Notes: generated by a model from the sequence alone, not told the origin. A DNA stretch of 64,000 nucleotides from Stenotrophomonas maltophilia (GCF_025642255.1 NZ_CP106759.1:2879501-2943500), one strand, 5' to 3'. Positions 16,308 through 24,614 are shown, numbered from the stretch's first letter. Numbers and translations: made by a program.

Positions 16308-16332
16308 CTGCTGCATCAGATGACCCTGCGGA

Positions 16333-17007
16333 TCATTTGACGCTGCGCAGATGATTCGGACGGTTCGGCGGGCCGGGGGGACGGCGCTTGTTGAACGGTG
16401 GCTGGCCGCGCCAGTAGCGGATCAGCAGCCAGCCGAACAACATGCCACCCAGGTGCGCGAAGTGCGCCACGCCCGGCTGCCAGCCGGTCATGCCCAGCAC
16501 CAGTTCACCGACACCGAACAGGATCACGAACGTGCGCGCCTTCATCGGAATCGGTGGGAACAGCAGCATCACCCGCTGGTTCGGGAACAACATGCCGTAC
16601 GCCAGCAGCAGGCCGAACACACCACCGGACGCGCCCAGCACCGTGGCCGGATTCTCCAGCAGCGTCCCCACCAGCAGCTGGCAGACGCCGGCGCCGGCCA
16701 CGCACACCAGGTAGTAGAGCAGGAAGCGCTTCTCGCCCCAGGTCTGTTCCAGCGGCGCACCGAACATGAAAACGGCCAGCATGTTGAAGAACAGGTGGCC
16801 GAAGCTGCCGTGCAGGAAGCCGTAGGTCAGCAGCTGCCACGGCTGGAAGTTGCCACCCGGGGAGAACGCATCGAAGCCCTGCTGCAGCGGCTGCAGCATG
16901 AACGGCTCGAAGGTCTGGTCGCCGAGCAGGAACGGCTGCTGCAACAGGAACAGGATCGCGTTGGCGATCAGCAGGGCCTTGGTGACGGTTGGCAGTCGCG
17001 GGAACAT
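16333..17007 (-). CDS. Rhomboid family intramembrane serine protease
   Basis: A 224-residue six-helix inner-membrane protease that cleaves transmembrane helices of substrate proteins. The catalytic dyad is Ser127 in GASGG and His185 in AHLGG, and the conserved HGSFGHLFFNM loop is present at 66-76. A basic, proline-rich cytoplasmic tail (RRPPGPPNRPNH) follows the last helix. It lacks the features of the short rhombosortase subfamily. The gene stands apart from its neighbours (about 93 bases to the next gene upstream). Natural substrates are unknown. Confidence 0.93.
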   Translation of the reverse strand: MFPRLPTVTKALLIANAILFLLQQPFLLGDQTFEPFMLQPLQQGFDAFSPGGNFQPWQLLTYGFLHGSFGHLFFNMLAVFMFGAPLEQTWGEKRFLLYYLVCVAGAGVCQLLVGTLLENPATVLGASGGVFGLLLAYGMLFPNQRVMLLFPPIPMKARTFVILFGVGELVLGMTGWQPGVAHFAHLGGMLFGWLLIRYWRGQPPFNKRRPPGPPNRPNHLRSVK

Positions 17008-17100
17008 GGGGACACCGGCATGGAACGGTCTCCATCATAGCCGCACCGTCGTGTCGTGTCGGCGACTGCCGCGTGCGGCCCGTTCAGACCCCGGTCGCGC

Positions 17101-17439
17101 TCAGCCCGGTCCCCACACGGCGGCATCCAGCGCCGCCGCCGGGTCGGACGCCGGCATCCGCACCCGGCCGTTCTCCACCACCACGCCTTCCGCGCGCAGC
17201 CGCTGCGACTGTTCCCGCCAGCCCGCCGACCCCTCCGCCATGGCGATGCGCCCGTCAGAGCGCAGCACGCGGTGCCAGGGCAGTGTCGGGTCATCGTTCT
17301 GGCCGAGAATGCGTGCCGTCAAGCGTGCCCGCCCCGGCAGGCCCGCGCGCATCGCCACCTGTCCATAGCCCATCACGTGTCCCGGCGGGATCGCGTGGAT
17401 CACCGCCAGGATGCGCGCGCGCGCCTGGTCCGGCGTCAG
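17101..17439 (-). CDS. Alkyltransferase-like protein (ATL), DNA base-flipping
   Basis: A ~112-residue homologue of the C-terminal domain of O6-alkylguanine-DNA alkyltransferase. The alkyl-acceptor motif PCHRV reads PWHRV (Trp55 in place of cysteine), which defines ATL proteins: they bind O6-alkylguanine, flip it out and hand the site to nucleotide excision repair without removing the alkyl group. The helix-turn-helix region IPPGHVMGYGQVAMRAGLPGRAR and ILGQNDDPTLPWHRVLRSDGRIA are conserved. No ATG, GTG or TTG lies at a suitable place. The best start is CTG at 17437-17439, which overlaps the stop of the EamA gene (CTGA) and implies translational coupling. The family fit is firm; the exact start is uncertain. 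Confidence 0.85.
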   Translation of the reverse strand: MTPDQARARILAVIHAIPPGHVMGYGQVAMRAGLPGRARLTARILGQNDDPTLPWHRVLRSDGRIAMAEGSAGWREQSQRLRAEGVVVENGRVRMPASDPAAALDAAVWGPG

Positions 17440-18356
17440 CGGCGCAGACGCGTCACCAGCAGCACGCCGAGCAGGACCAGCACGGTGCCGGCGATCTGCG
17501 CCGGCCCCATCGGTTCGTCGAGCAGCCATAGGCTCATCACGATGGTGGAAACAGGCCCCAGCATACCGACCTGCGCTGCCAGCGAGGAACCCACGCGCTG
17601 CACCGCCAGCATGATCGCCAGCACCGGCAGCACGGTGCAGACCGTGGCGTTGATCAGCGACAGCCACTGCACCGGTGCAGGTGCCTGCCACAGCAGTGGC
17701 AGCGGATGGGTGATGGCGAAATGCAGCAGCACCAGACCGCTGGCCACGCAGCTGGCATAGGCGGTCAGACGCACCGCGCCGATCCGTGCCACCACCTGGC
17801 CGCTGCCGAACAGGTACAGCGCATAGCTGAGCGCGCTGCCCAGCACCAGCAGGCTGCCGACGATGATCTGCCCGCCCTCCCGCTGCAGATCGTGGCCGAA
17901 CGCCAGCAGCACCCCCAGGTAGCTCAGCACCAGCGCGACGACCTGCCAGCGCCCTGGCCGCTGCCGCGCCAGCAGCACGTTGATCAGCAGCACCAGCGTC
18001 GGGTTGAGGTAGAGGATCAATCGTTCCAGCGTGACGCTGATGTACTGCAGACCCTGGAAATCCAGCAGGCTGGACAGGTAGTAGCCGGTGAACCCCAGCC
18101 ACAGCACGCGCGCCCGGTCTGCCCACGACAGCGGCTCGACACGGCGCGAAGCCCACACCGCCATCAGTGCGAACAGGGGCAGTGCCATCAGCATGCGCAG
18201 CGCCAGCAGCGTGGTCGCATCGACACCGTGGCGCAGGCCGAGCTTGACGATCACCGCCTTGCCGGATGCGGCAACGGCGCCGATCGCCGCCAGGCCGATT
18301 CCCCCCAGGGCGATGCGTGGGGATGCGGTGGCGATGCGCGGGGAGGAGCTTGACAT
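17436..18356 (-). CDS. EamA/DMT family transporter
   Basis: A 306-residue inner-membrane protein with about ten hydrophobic helices arranged as two EamA repeats, as in drug/metabolite exporters of the RhaT/YdcZ type. Diagnostic stretches are GKAVIVKLGLRHGVDATTLLALRM in the first repeat, FQGLQYISVTLERLILYLNPTLV at its end, and LGPVSTIVMSLWLLDEP followed by GTVLVLLGVLLVTR at the C-terminus. Substrate unknown; relatives export amino acids or other metabolites. The stop overlaps the start of the ATL gene, which suggests one transcript. No clear ribosome binding site is seen before the ATG at 18356. Confidence 0.88.
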   Translation of the reverse strand: MSSSSPRIATASPRIALGGIGLAAIGAVAASGKAVIVKLGLRHGVDATTLLALRMLMALPLFALMAVWASRRVEPLSWADRARVLWLGFTGYYLSSLLDFQGLQYISVTLERLILYLNPTLVLLINVLLARQRPGRWQVVALVLSYLGVLLAFGHDLQREGGQIIVGSLLVLGSALSYALYLFGSGQVVARIGAVRLTAYASCVASGLVLLHFAITHPLPLLWQAPAPVQWLSLINATVCTVLPVLAIMLAVQRVGSSLAAQVGMLGPVSTIVMSLWLLDEPMGPAQIAGTVLVLLGVLLVTRLRR

Positions 18357-18440
18357 GGGAACAGCGGCGGGCCGCGCAGGGCGGCCCGGGGGTGCGTGTG
18401 GACGCCCATTGTCGCATGGCCCGACGCGGCAACCGCAGCG

Positions 18441-19799
18441 TCAGCGCATCAGCACCACTTCCTCTGCGGAGGTCGGGTGGATCGCCACCGTGTCATCGAA
18501 CTGGGCCTTGGTCGCTCCCATCTTCACCGCCACCGCGAAGCCCTGCAGGATCTCGTCCGCGGCCTCGCCCAGCAGGTGCACCCCCACCACGCGCTCTTCC
18601 GGCCCGGCGCAGACCATCTTGAACAGGCTGCGCTGGGTACCGTTGGCCAGTGCCTGCAGCATCGGCCGGAAACGGCTGTGATAGACCGTCACCTGCTTGA
18701 AGCAGGCACGCGCCTCCTCCTCACCCATGCCCACCGCCCCCAGCGGCGGATGCGAAAACACCACGCTGGCCACATTCTCATAGTCCATCTTCGACTGTGG
18801 GCGGCCACCGAACAGACGGTCCATCAGCCGACGCGATGCAGCCACCGCCACCGGGGTCAGGCCCACCTTGCCCGCGATATCCCCCACGGCATGGATGCTG
18901 GGTACCGCCGTGGTCTGCCATTCATCCACCTGCACCTGCTCGTGCTCGCCGATGTCGATGCCCAGCGCCTCCAGGCCCAGGCCCCGGCTGTTGCCACGGC
19001 GGCCGGTGGCGAAGAACACCGCGTCGAACACGCTGTCCATGGGGCCATCATGGCCGAAGGCGCGGACGCGCTCACCGTCGCGCTGCAGTTCGCGCAGGCG
19101 GTAATCAAAGTAGATGCGCACGCCCTGCTGGCGGAGGTTTTCTGCCAGCTGATCGGTCAGCTCGTAGTCGAAGCGTTCCAGCAGGCGCTTGCCGCGTACC
19201 AGCAGGCTCACCCGGCTGCCCAGCGCCTGCAGCAGCCCGGCCAGCTCCACCGCGATGTAGCCGCCGCCGATGATCGCGACCTCGGCCGGGGCCGCACGCA
19301 ACTCGAAGAAGTCGTCGGATACCAGGCCCAGCTCCGCGCCGGGGATGTCCGGACGCTGCGGGTGCGCTCCGGTGGCGATCAGGATGTGGTCGGCGGTGTA
19401 GCGCACCCCGTCGCTGCAGGCCACCGTGTGCGCGTCGAGCAGGTGGCCGCGCGCCGGGATGCGGACGACGCCGGTTTCATCCAGACGCTTGTGGTAGCTG
19501 GTATGGATGTTGCTGATATAGGCCTGGCGATGGATCACCAGTTCCTTCCACGACAGTGCCGGTCGTGGCGGCACATCGAAGCCCATCGCGCTTGCCAGGC
19601 CGATACGCTCGTGCAGATCGGCGGCCAGCCACATCGCCTTCTTCGGTACGCAGCCAACATTGACGCAGGTCCCGCCCAGTTCACCGGGTTCCAGCAGCGC
19701 TACGCGCTTGCCGTACTGCGCGGCACGGATGGCGCCGGCCAGGCCGGCAGAGCCGCCGCCAAGGACGATCAGGTCGTAATCATGTGAAGCCGTGTTCAT
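18441..19799 (-). CDS. gor: Glutathione-disulfide reductase
   Basis: NADPH-dependent reduction of glutathione disulfide in the cytoplasm; FAD homodimer. The 452-residue length matches the family. The FAD motif GGGSAGLAGAIRAA (14-27), the redox-active disulfide GGTCVNVGCVPKK (Cys45, Cys50), the NADPH fold IIGGGYIAVELAG, the second FAD motif HAVGDIAG and the C-terminal catalytic HPTSAEE are all present. Hydrophobic, uncharged residues at the start of SLLVRGKRLLERFD with its arginines favour NADPH. The ATG at 19799 overlaps the stop of the preceding oxidoreductase gene (ATGA), so the two are translationally coupled. Confidence 0.94.
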   Translation of the reverse strand: MNTASHDYDLIVLGGGSAGLAGAIRAAQYGKRVALLEPGELGGTCVNVGCVPKKAMWLAADLHERIGLASAMGFDVPPRPALSWKELVIHRQAYISNIHTSYHKRLDETGVVRIPARGHLLDAHTVACSDGVRYTADHILIATGAHPQRPDIPGAELGLVSDDFFELRAAPAEVAIIGGGYIAVELAGLLQALGSRVSLLVRGKRLLERFDYELTDQLAENLRQQGVRIYFDYRLRELQRDGERVRAFGHDGPMDSVFDAVFFATGRRGNSRGLGLEALGIDIGEHEQVQVDEWQTTAVPSIHAVGDIAGKVGLTPVAVAASRRLMDRLFGGRPQSKMDYENVASVVFSHPPLGAVGMGEEEARACFKQVTVYHSRFRPMLQALANGTQRSLFKMVCAGPEERVVGVHLLGEAADEILQGFAVAVKMGATKAQFDDTVAIHPTSAEEVVLMR

Positions 19800-21046
19800 C
19801 GGAATCGCTCGGGTCGGTAAGGGGCAGGATCGATCGCTGGCGTGCGGCCACAGACGAGATCGGCGATCAGCTGGCCGGTGCCGGCACTCATGCTGATGCC
19901 GAGCATGCCATGCCCTGCCGCAAGCCAGACGTGAGGATGCGCAGGCGCGCGGCCGATCAACGGTACATCGTCCACGCTCATCGGACGCCAGCCGCACCAC
20001 TGCTCCTGCAGCTGCGCGCCACGAGGCATGCGCAGGTGGCGATCAGCGGCCAGCTGCAACGTCTGCAGGCGCTGCGCACGCAGCTGCGGGTCGGCACCGG
20101 CGAATTCCATCGTGCCCCCCAGTCGCAGCGCGTCGCGCCAGGCGATCACGAACACGGAGTGATCTTTCAGCACCACCGGACGGGCCGGCACCAGCGGCGG
20201 GCGTGACCAGGTCAGCGAGTACCCCTTGCCGGGCTGGATCGGCACCCGCAGGTCGAGCAGCCGTGCCCATCGCGGCGACCACGGGCCGGTGGCCAGCACC
20301 AGTTCGCGCGCGCGCAGCGTGCGTCCGCCGGCCTGTACCCGGACCCCGTGTACGTCGCCGCTGAAACCCTGCATCTCGACCTGCTCGTCGATCTCGACGC
20401 CCTGCGCACGCAGTACCCGCGCCAGCTCCGCAGTGAAACGGTCCGGGCGCAGCTGGGCGTCGCCGGGGAAATGGATCGCACCGGCAAGCCGATCATGGAA
20501 CGCCGGATTGTCGCGTGCGTAGTGGCCGCCATCGATGCAGCGGGTCGCAATGCCGTGCGCATCCAGCGCCTCGCACTGGGCGATATGCTGATCGAAGCTG
20601 CGTGCATCACCGAACACGTAATCCAGGCCGCGCGTCTCGAATTCACAGTCCAGCCCATGGGTTCCCACCCATTCGGCCAGGCGCACACGGGAATCATTCA
20701 ACAGCGCAGCGCGCGCGCGCGTGGCCTGCAGCCAATGCCGCGCATTGCAGCGCGCGCTGAACTGCAGCAGCCAGCGCCACAGCGCGGGATCGAGGCGGCT
20801 GCGCACATACAGTGGCGCGCGTGGGTCGAGCATCCAGCGCAACGCACGCAGCGGCACACCCGGCGCGGCCAGGGGCGGTGCATGACTGGGCGTGACGGTG
20901 CCGCAGTTGCCGTACGACGTCGCTGCGCCCACGCGGCCACGATCGATCACCCGTACCTGCCGTCCCTGTCCGCACAACGCCAGCGCAGTCGCCAGGCCGA
21001 TGGCACCGGCACCGATCACGATCACGTCATCGCGCGCCCCCTGCAT
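19796..21046 (-). CDS. DadA-like FAD-dependent D-amino-acid dehydrogenase
   Basis: A 416-residue flavoprotein of the DAO superfamily. The N-terminal FAD motif is VIVIGAGAIGLATALAL (GxGxxG at 12-17), followed by the characteristic SYGNCGTVTPSHAPPLAAPG segment of DadA-type dehydrogenases, which oxidise D-amino acids and pass electrons to the respiratory chain. The C-terminal block GWRPMSVDDVPLIGRAP...HGMLGISMSAGTGQLIADL is equally typical. Several DadA paralogues occur in this family, so the substrate is not certain; hydroxyproline-type or other D-amino acids are possible. It is coupled to gor downstream by ATGA and lies three bases after the DUF418 gene. Confidence 0.85.
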   Translation of the reverse strand: MQGARDDVIVIGAGAIGLATALALCGQGRQVRVIDRGRVGAATSYGNCGTVTPSHAPPLAAPGVPLRALRWMLDPRAPLYVRSRLDPALWRWLLQFSARCNARHWLQATRARAALLNDSRVRLAEWVGTHGLDCEFETRGLDYVFGDARSFDQHIAQCEALDAHGIATRCIDGGHYARDNPAFHDRLAGAIHFPGDAQLRPDRFTAELARVLRAQGVEIDEQVEMQGFSGDVHGVRVQAGGRTLRARELVLATGPWSPRWARLLDLRVPIQPGKGYSLTWSRPPLVPARPVVLKDHSVFVIAWRDALRLGGTMEFAGADPQLRAQRLQTLQLAADRHLRMPRGAQLQEQWCGWRPMSVDDVPLIGRAPAHPHVWLAAGHGMLGISMSAGTGQLIADLVCGRTPAIDPAPYRPERFR

Positions 21047-21049
21047 CGG

Positions 21050-22294
21050 TCAGCCCCTTCCAGCCTCGCGGCGCATCGGCGGCCACTGGCGATAGGTCAT
21101 CGCCCGCCACAGCCACTCCATCGGTCCGAAGCGGAAGCGGCGCAGCCAGGCATGGGAAAGCGCGACTTGCGCGGCGAACAGCAGCACAGCGAAGAGCAGC
21201 TGCACGCTGCGCGGCATCACGTCGAAATAGCCCAGGCCATGGTGGTAGAACACCCAGGTGCACAACAGCGACTGCCCCAGGTAGTGGGTCAGCGCCATCC
21301 GGCCGACCGGCGCCAGCCAGCCCAGCCGCGCGCGCCACTGCACGATCCAGGCGAGGTAGCCCAGGCACATCGGCAGCGCGCCGATCATCACCAGCGCCAT
21401 CGCCGAGGTCACACCAAGGTCGTAGGCACCGGGTGCCAGGTAGGGTTTCCAGGCCACACCCAGCACGGTGACCAGCAGGCCCAGCGGCAAGGCGACCCAG
21501 CGCAGCGCCGCGAACAGGCGCGGATGGCGTTCCGGCGCGGCCAGCGCGCCACTGCCGGCCAGTCCACTGCCGATCAGGAACATGCCCAGTACCGCCGGGC
21601 CGGTGATCAGCAGCGCCCCCATCGACGAACCAAACTCATGCAGGCGCTGGATGCAGGCCTGGATCCAGTTGCCGTGTCCGTAGACCATGCGCTCCCGGGC
21701 GATGCTCTGCTGCGCGTCGACCAGCATCTGCTGCGCGTCTTGCGGCGTCGCCAGTGAAACCATGGCACCGAGCAGCATCATCATCGCCGCGCCACCGAGG
21801 TAGACGATGACGCCCATCCACGGCAGCCAGCTGCGCGGTGCCTCGCGGCACGCCAGCAGGGGCAGCGACGCCAGCGCGTAGAGCACCAGGATGTCGCCGG
21901 ACCAGACCAGCAGCGCGTGGCACAGGCCGATCAGCATGAGCCCGGCGCTGCGGCGCAGATAGAACGGAGTGAACTCGCGGCCGGCGGTCTCGGCGCGCTG
22001 TGCCATCACTGCGAATCCGGCGCCGAACAGCAGCGAGAACAGGGTGAAGAACTTGCCCTGCACGAACACATAGACGAAGGCGTCGGCCCCGTAATCGATC
22101 CCCTGCCAACGCACGTCGATACCGGTGAATGCCAGGTCCAGCGGTCCGCTGAAGGCCTCCATGTTCATCAGCAGGATGCCCAGCAACGCGGCCCCGCGCA
22201 GTATGTCCAGCACGGCGATGCGGTCGCCGGAGGCGACCGGCTGCAGGGAAGACGAAGCGCTGTTCACAGGACATCCGGCGGGCAGGTCCTTCAT
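21050..22294 (-). CDS. DUF418 domain-containing membrane protein
   Basis: A 414-residue polytopic inner-membrane protein of unknown function. It has the family's opening RIAVLDILRGAALLGILLMNM (about 25-45), around eight hydrophobic helices, and the C-terminal DUF418 region with APVGRMALTHYLGQSLLCTW and FGPMEWLWRAMTY. Relatives such as YeiB resemble acyltransferase-like membrane proteins. It is the first gene of a close-packed set with the DadA-like and gor genes (three-base gap, then ATGA overlap), so the three are probably co-transcribed. Confidence 0.88.
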   Translation of the reverse strand: MKDLPAGCPVNSASSSLQPVASGDRIAVLDILRGAALLGILLMNMEAFSGPLDLAFTGIDVRWQGIDYGADAFVYVFVQGKFFTLFSLLFGAGFAVMAQRAETAGREFTPFYLRRSAGLMLIGLCHALLVWSGDILVLYALASLPLLACREAPRSWLPWMGVIVYLGGAAMMMLLGAMVSLATPQDAQQMLVDAQQSIARERMVYGHGNWIQACIQRLHEFGSSMGALLITGPAVLGMFLIGSGLAGSGALAAPERHPRLFAALRWVALPLGLLVTVLGVAWKPYLAPGAYDLGVTSAMALVMIGALPMCLGYLAWIVQWRARLGWLAPVGRMALTHYLGQSLLCTWVFYHHGLGYFDVMPRSVQLLFAVLLFAAQVALSHAWLRRFRFGPMEWLWRAMTYRQWPPMRREAGRG

Positions 22295-22344
22295 TATGCA
22301 GCCCGCCTGCGCGCCGTGGACGAGCGCGCGGTGTTCCAGACATG

Positions 22345-22370
22345 CAACGGCCCGCCGAAGCGGGCCGTTG
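22345..22370 (-). terminator. Hairpin downstream of slyD
   Basis: Eleven-base perfect inverted repeat CAACGGCCCGC / GCGGGCCGTTG with a four-base loop, 24 bases after the slyD stop. It has no T tract on the minus strand, so termination may be weak or Rho-assisted. Confidence 0.5.
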
Positions 22371-22393
22371 CTGCCGTCACGATCGCAGGGCGA

Positions 22394-22876
22394 TCAGTGC
22401 GCGTGACCGCCGTCGCCGTGAACGTGGCCGTGCTCGATCTCTTCCTTGCCGGCTTCGCGCACGTCGACGATTTCCACGTCGAAGTGCAGGTCCTTGCCGG
22501 CCATCGGATGGTTGAGATCGACGTCGACCACGCTCATGCCGACCTTCTGCACGGTCACCGCACGCGGGCCGAAGTTGGTCTGCAGCACGACCTGCTGGCC
22601 CGGCGCCAGCTTGGTATTGCCGAAGTGCTTCTTCGGCACGCGCTGGGACAGGCCTTCGCGGCGCTCGCCATAGGCGTCGGCCGCCGTGACGTCGACACTG
22701 AAGGTGGCGCCGGCTTCCTTGTCCATCATGGCGTTTTCCAGGCCCGGGATGATGTTGCCGTGACCGATCAGGATCGCCAGCGGCTCGCCGCGGTCCTTGG
22801 ACGATTCGATCGGCTCCTGGCCGACTTCGGAAACGGTGTAGTGGAAGCGGACAACGCGGTCTTTTTCGATCTTCAT
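22394..22876 (-). CDS. slyD: FKBP-type peptidyl-prolyl isomerase SlyD
   Basis: A 160-residue cytoplasmic prolyl isomerase and chaperone of the SlyD group. The FKBP domain with the inserted IF chaperone flap is evident: RVVRFHYTVSEVG, GHGNIIPGLENAMM near 38-51, then AADAYGERREGLSQRVPKKHF and LNHPMAGKDLHFDVEIVDV. The tail HGHVHGDGGHAH is histidine-rich and should bind nickel or other divalent metals, though it is shorter than the E. coli SlyD tail and has no cysteines. The ATG at 22876 fits the family start; a much longer open frame upstream is not supported. Confidence 0.94.
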   Translation of the reverse strand: MKIEKDRVVRFHYTVSEVGQEPIESSKDRGEPLAILIGHGNIIPGLENAMMDKEAGATFSVDVTAADAYGERREGLSQRVPKKHFGNTKLAPGQQVVLQTNFGPRAVTVQKVGMSVVDVDLNHPMAGKDLHFDVEIVDVREAGKEEIEHGHVHGDGGHAH

Positions 22877-22987
22877 GCGCGACTCTGTCTGGTTCTGCCG
22901 GAGGCAGACGGGTTGGGGCGGGTTGTCGCCCGGCGGGGACGCCGCCATCATGACGGCCAATCCAAGGTGGCGCATTATCCGGAGAAC

Positions 22988-23527
22988 ATGCACATCACGC
23001 CAGTTTCGTCCGGCCCGCGCCGGCTGTCCGCGCCCGCCCTGCTGCTGGTCCTGCCCCTGCTGCTGACCGCCTGCGGCGGCGGCAAGGCCACCCGGACGGC
23101 GGCGCCCCCGCCGTCGGCGCACTGGCCGGCGACCACCCCGGACAATCCCGAGGCCGCCAATTCAGTACTGATGCGTGCCATCAGCCTGGTCGGCACGCCC
23201 TACCGTTACGGCGGCAACACCCCCGAATCGGGCTTCGACTGCAGTGGCCTGGTCGCCTATGTCTACCGCGAGATGCTGGATCTGAAGCTGCCGCGCACCT
23301 CGCGCGACCTGGCCGCCGTACAGGGCCCGAGGATCGATCCGAAGCGTCTGGCCACGGGTGACCTGGTGTTCTTCGGCAGCCGCGGCAACGTCACCCATGT
23401 CGGCATCTATGTCGGCGAGGGGCGCTTCGTGCACGCCCCCAGCACCGGCGGCACGGTGCGCCTGGACTCGCTCAGCGGGCCCTACTGGAAGGACCACTAC
23501 ACAGGGGCCAAACGCGTCCTTCGCTAA
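22988..23527 (+). CDS. NlpC/P60 (C40) cell-wall peptidase, lipoprotein
   Basis: A 179-residue outer-membrane or periplasmic lipoprotein. The signal peptide ends in the lipobox LLTAC (lipidated Cys29). The NlpC/P60 domain (about 60-179) has the catalytic triad pattern: Cys85 in GFDCSGLV, His137 in THVGIYVG and His149 in FVHAP. Such enzymes cut peptide cross-links or stem peptides in peptidoglycan (Spr/MepS-like). The ATG at 22988 has GGAG with a short three-base spacer. A second C40 gene follows 131 bases downstream; the two share about half their domain residues and probably arose by tandem duplication. Confidence 0.9.
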   Translation: MHITPVSSGPRRLSAPALLLVLPLLLTACGGGKATRTAAPPPSAHWPATTPDNPEAANSVLMRAISLVGTPYRYGGNTPESGFDCSGLVAYVYREMLDLKLPRTSRDLAAVQGPRIDPKRLATGDLVFFGSRGNVTHVGIYVGEGRFVHAPSTGGTVRLDSLSGPYWKDHYTGAKRVLR

Positions 23528-23618
23528 AATGAACAGGCGACATGTTCAAAATTGAGAATTACGTCACAGTGGAAATAACGGTTTTATAACGGAATTTTTA
23601 ACTTATCAGTGCTTTTAC

Positions 23619-23645
23619 AGGGCATGATGCCCCATCGTTTTTTTT
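23619..23645 (+). terminator. Terminator-like hairpin between the two NlpC/P60 genes
   Basis: Short stem GGGCA / TGCCC with a three-base loop, followed after four bases by eight T residues (23638-23645), in an unusually AT-rich spacer. It can end transcription of the first C40 gene. The T run ends only 13 bases before the GTG of the second gene, so it may also act as an attenuator for it. Confidence 0.6.
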
Positions 23646-23658
23646 CTGTGACCGACGC

Positions 23659-24432
23659 GTGACGACTGACGACCTGACGTGCAAAGGCCAGACCGCCGCT
23701 TCCCCGCGTAGTGTCCGCCCTGTTCTTCTGGGCTTGGCACTGTGCCTGACCAGCCTCCCCGCCTGGTCGCAGACCGTTCCCTCACGCGCCGACGCTGCTC
23801 CGGTCCCGGCGACCGACAATGGCGTACGTGTGACGGGCAAGACCGACACCGCGGCCCCCCAGCGCAGCCGCACCGATGCAGCCGCCAGTGCCACGCTGGC
23901 CGCCCTGCTGCCGCACCTGGCCGCCAACGACACCATTCCGCTGATGGACCGCTCGGCCATGGTCGCCGGCGATCTGAGCCGCCTGCTCGCCAACTACGAC
24001 ACCAGCAGCGCTGCCAATGGCAGCGTTGTCGGCAGCGCCGCCGACAATGGCAAGGTGCAGTCGCTGCTGCGGCGGGCGATGACCCTGCTCGGCACCCCCT
24101 ATCGCTGGGGTGGCAGCAATCCGGACAGCGGCTTCGACTGCAGCGGCCTGGTCGGCTACGTCTTCCGTTCGGCGCTGGGCATCGAACTGCCGCGCGTCTC
24201 CCGCGAGATGGCACACGACAACAACGCCGAGCTGATCAACGACCGTGCCGCCCTGGCCGCGGGTGACCTGGTGTTCTTCGGTCGCAAGGGCCGGGTCGAC
24301 CACGTCGGCATCTATGTGGGTGACGGCCGCTTCCTGCATGCCCCGAGCGCAGGCAAGGATGTCCGGGTCGACACCCTGCTCAGCGGCTACTGGGGCAACA
24401 AGTTCATGCAGGCGCGCCGCGTCGAGCTCTGA
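23659..24432 (+). CDS. NlpC/P60 (C40) cell-wall peptidase, secreted
   Basis: A 257-residue exported peptidase. The signal peptide (RPVLLGLALCLTSLPAWS, cut near residue 38) is followed by a ~95-residue low-complexity Ala/Ser/Asp-rich linker and then the NlpC/P60 domain from about residue 132. Catalytic Cys161 in GFDCSGLV, His215 in DHVGIYVG and His227 in FLHAP are intact. The domain closely resembles that of the upstream lipoprotein. Translation must start at GTG 23659, because in-frame stops lie upstream and no other start precedes the signal peptide; no strong ribosome binding site is visible. It probably acts on peptidoglycan in the periplasm. Confidence 0.88.
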   Translation: MTTDDLTCKGQTAASPRSVRPVLLGLALCLTSLPAWSQTVPSRADAAPVPATDNGVRVTGKTDTAAPQRSRTDAAASATLAALLPHLAANDTIPLMDRSAMVAGDLSRLLANYDTSSAANGSVVGSAADNGKVQSLLRRAMTLLGTPYRWGGSNPDSGFDCSGLVGYVFRSALGIELPRVSREMAHDNNAELINDRAALAAGDLVFFGRKGRVDHVGIYVGDGRFLHAPSAGKDVRVDTLLSGYWGNKFMQARRVEL

Positions 24433-24463
24433 CGCCGCCTTTCCAGGCACCGCCTGATAGCTG

Positions 24464-24490
24464 AAAGCCGCTGCCCTGCAGCGGCTTTTT
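24464..24490 (+). terminator. Rho-independent terminator after the second NlpC/P60 gene
   Basis: Eleven-base perfect stem AAAGCCGCTGC / GCAGCGGCTTT with a three-base loop, followed by further T residues. Confidence 0.9.
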
Positions 24491-24554
24491 CGTTGCCCGC
24501 GGAATGCCTGGGATGCGTCTTCCCTTCCCTGGCCCGGCGGGCACGCCCACAACG

Positions 24555-24581
24555 AAAAGGCCCGCCAGTCCGGCGGGCCTT
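24555..24581 (-). terminator. Rho-independent terminator of the dicarboxylate/amino-acid symporter
   Basis: Read on the minus strand: AAGGCCCGCC / GGCGGGCCTT stem followed by TTCG, 33 bases after the symporter stop. Confidence 0.82.
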
Positions 24582-24614
24582 CATCTCTCGCATGACAGGC
24601 CGCTGCGCGGCGTC

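Noticed and set aside
16333..17007. Rhomboid gene as a rhombosortase that might process the LysM-FecR tail
   Set aside because: The rhomboid lacks rhombosortase features and is 38 kb away, and the tail does not match a GlyGly-CTERM signal.
22988..24432. NlpC/P60 pair as phage lysis genes
   Set aside because: No holin, spanin or phage structural genes nearby; both have normal host codon use and bacterial signal peptides.
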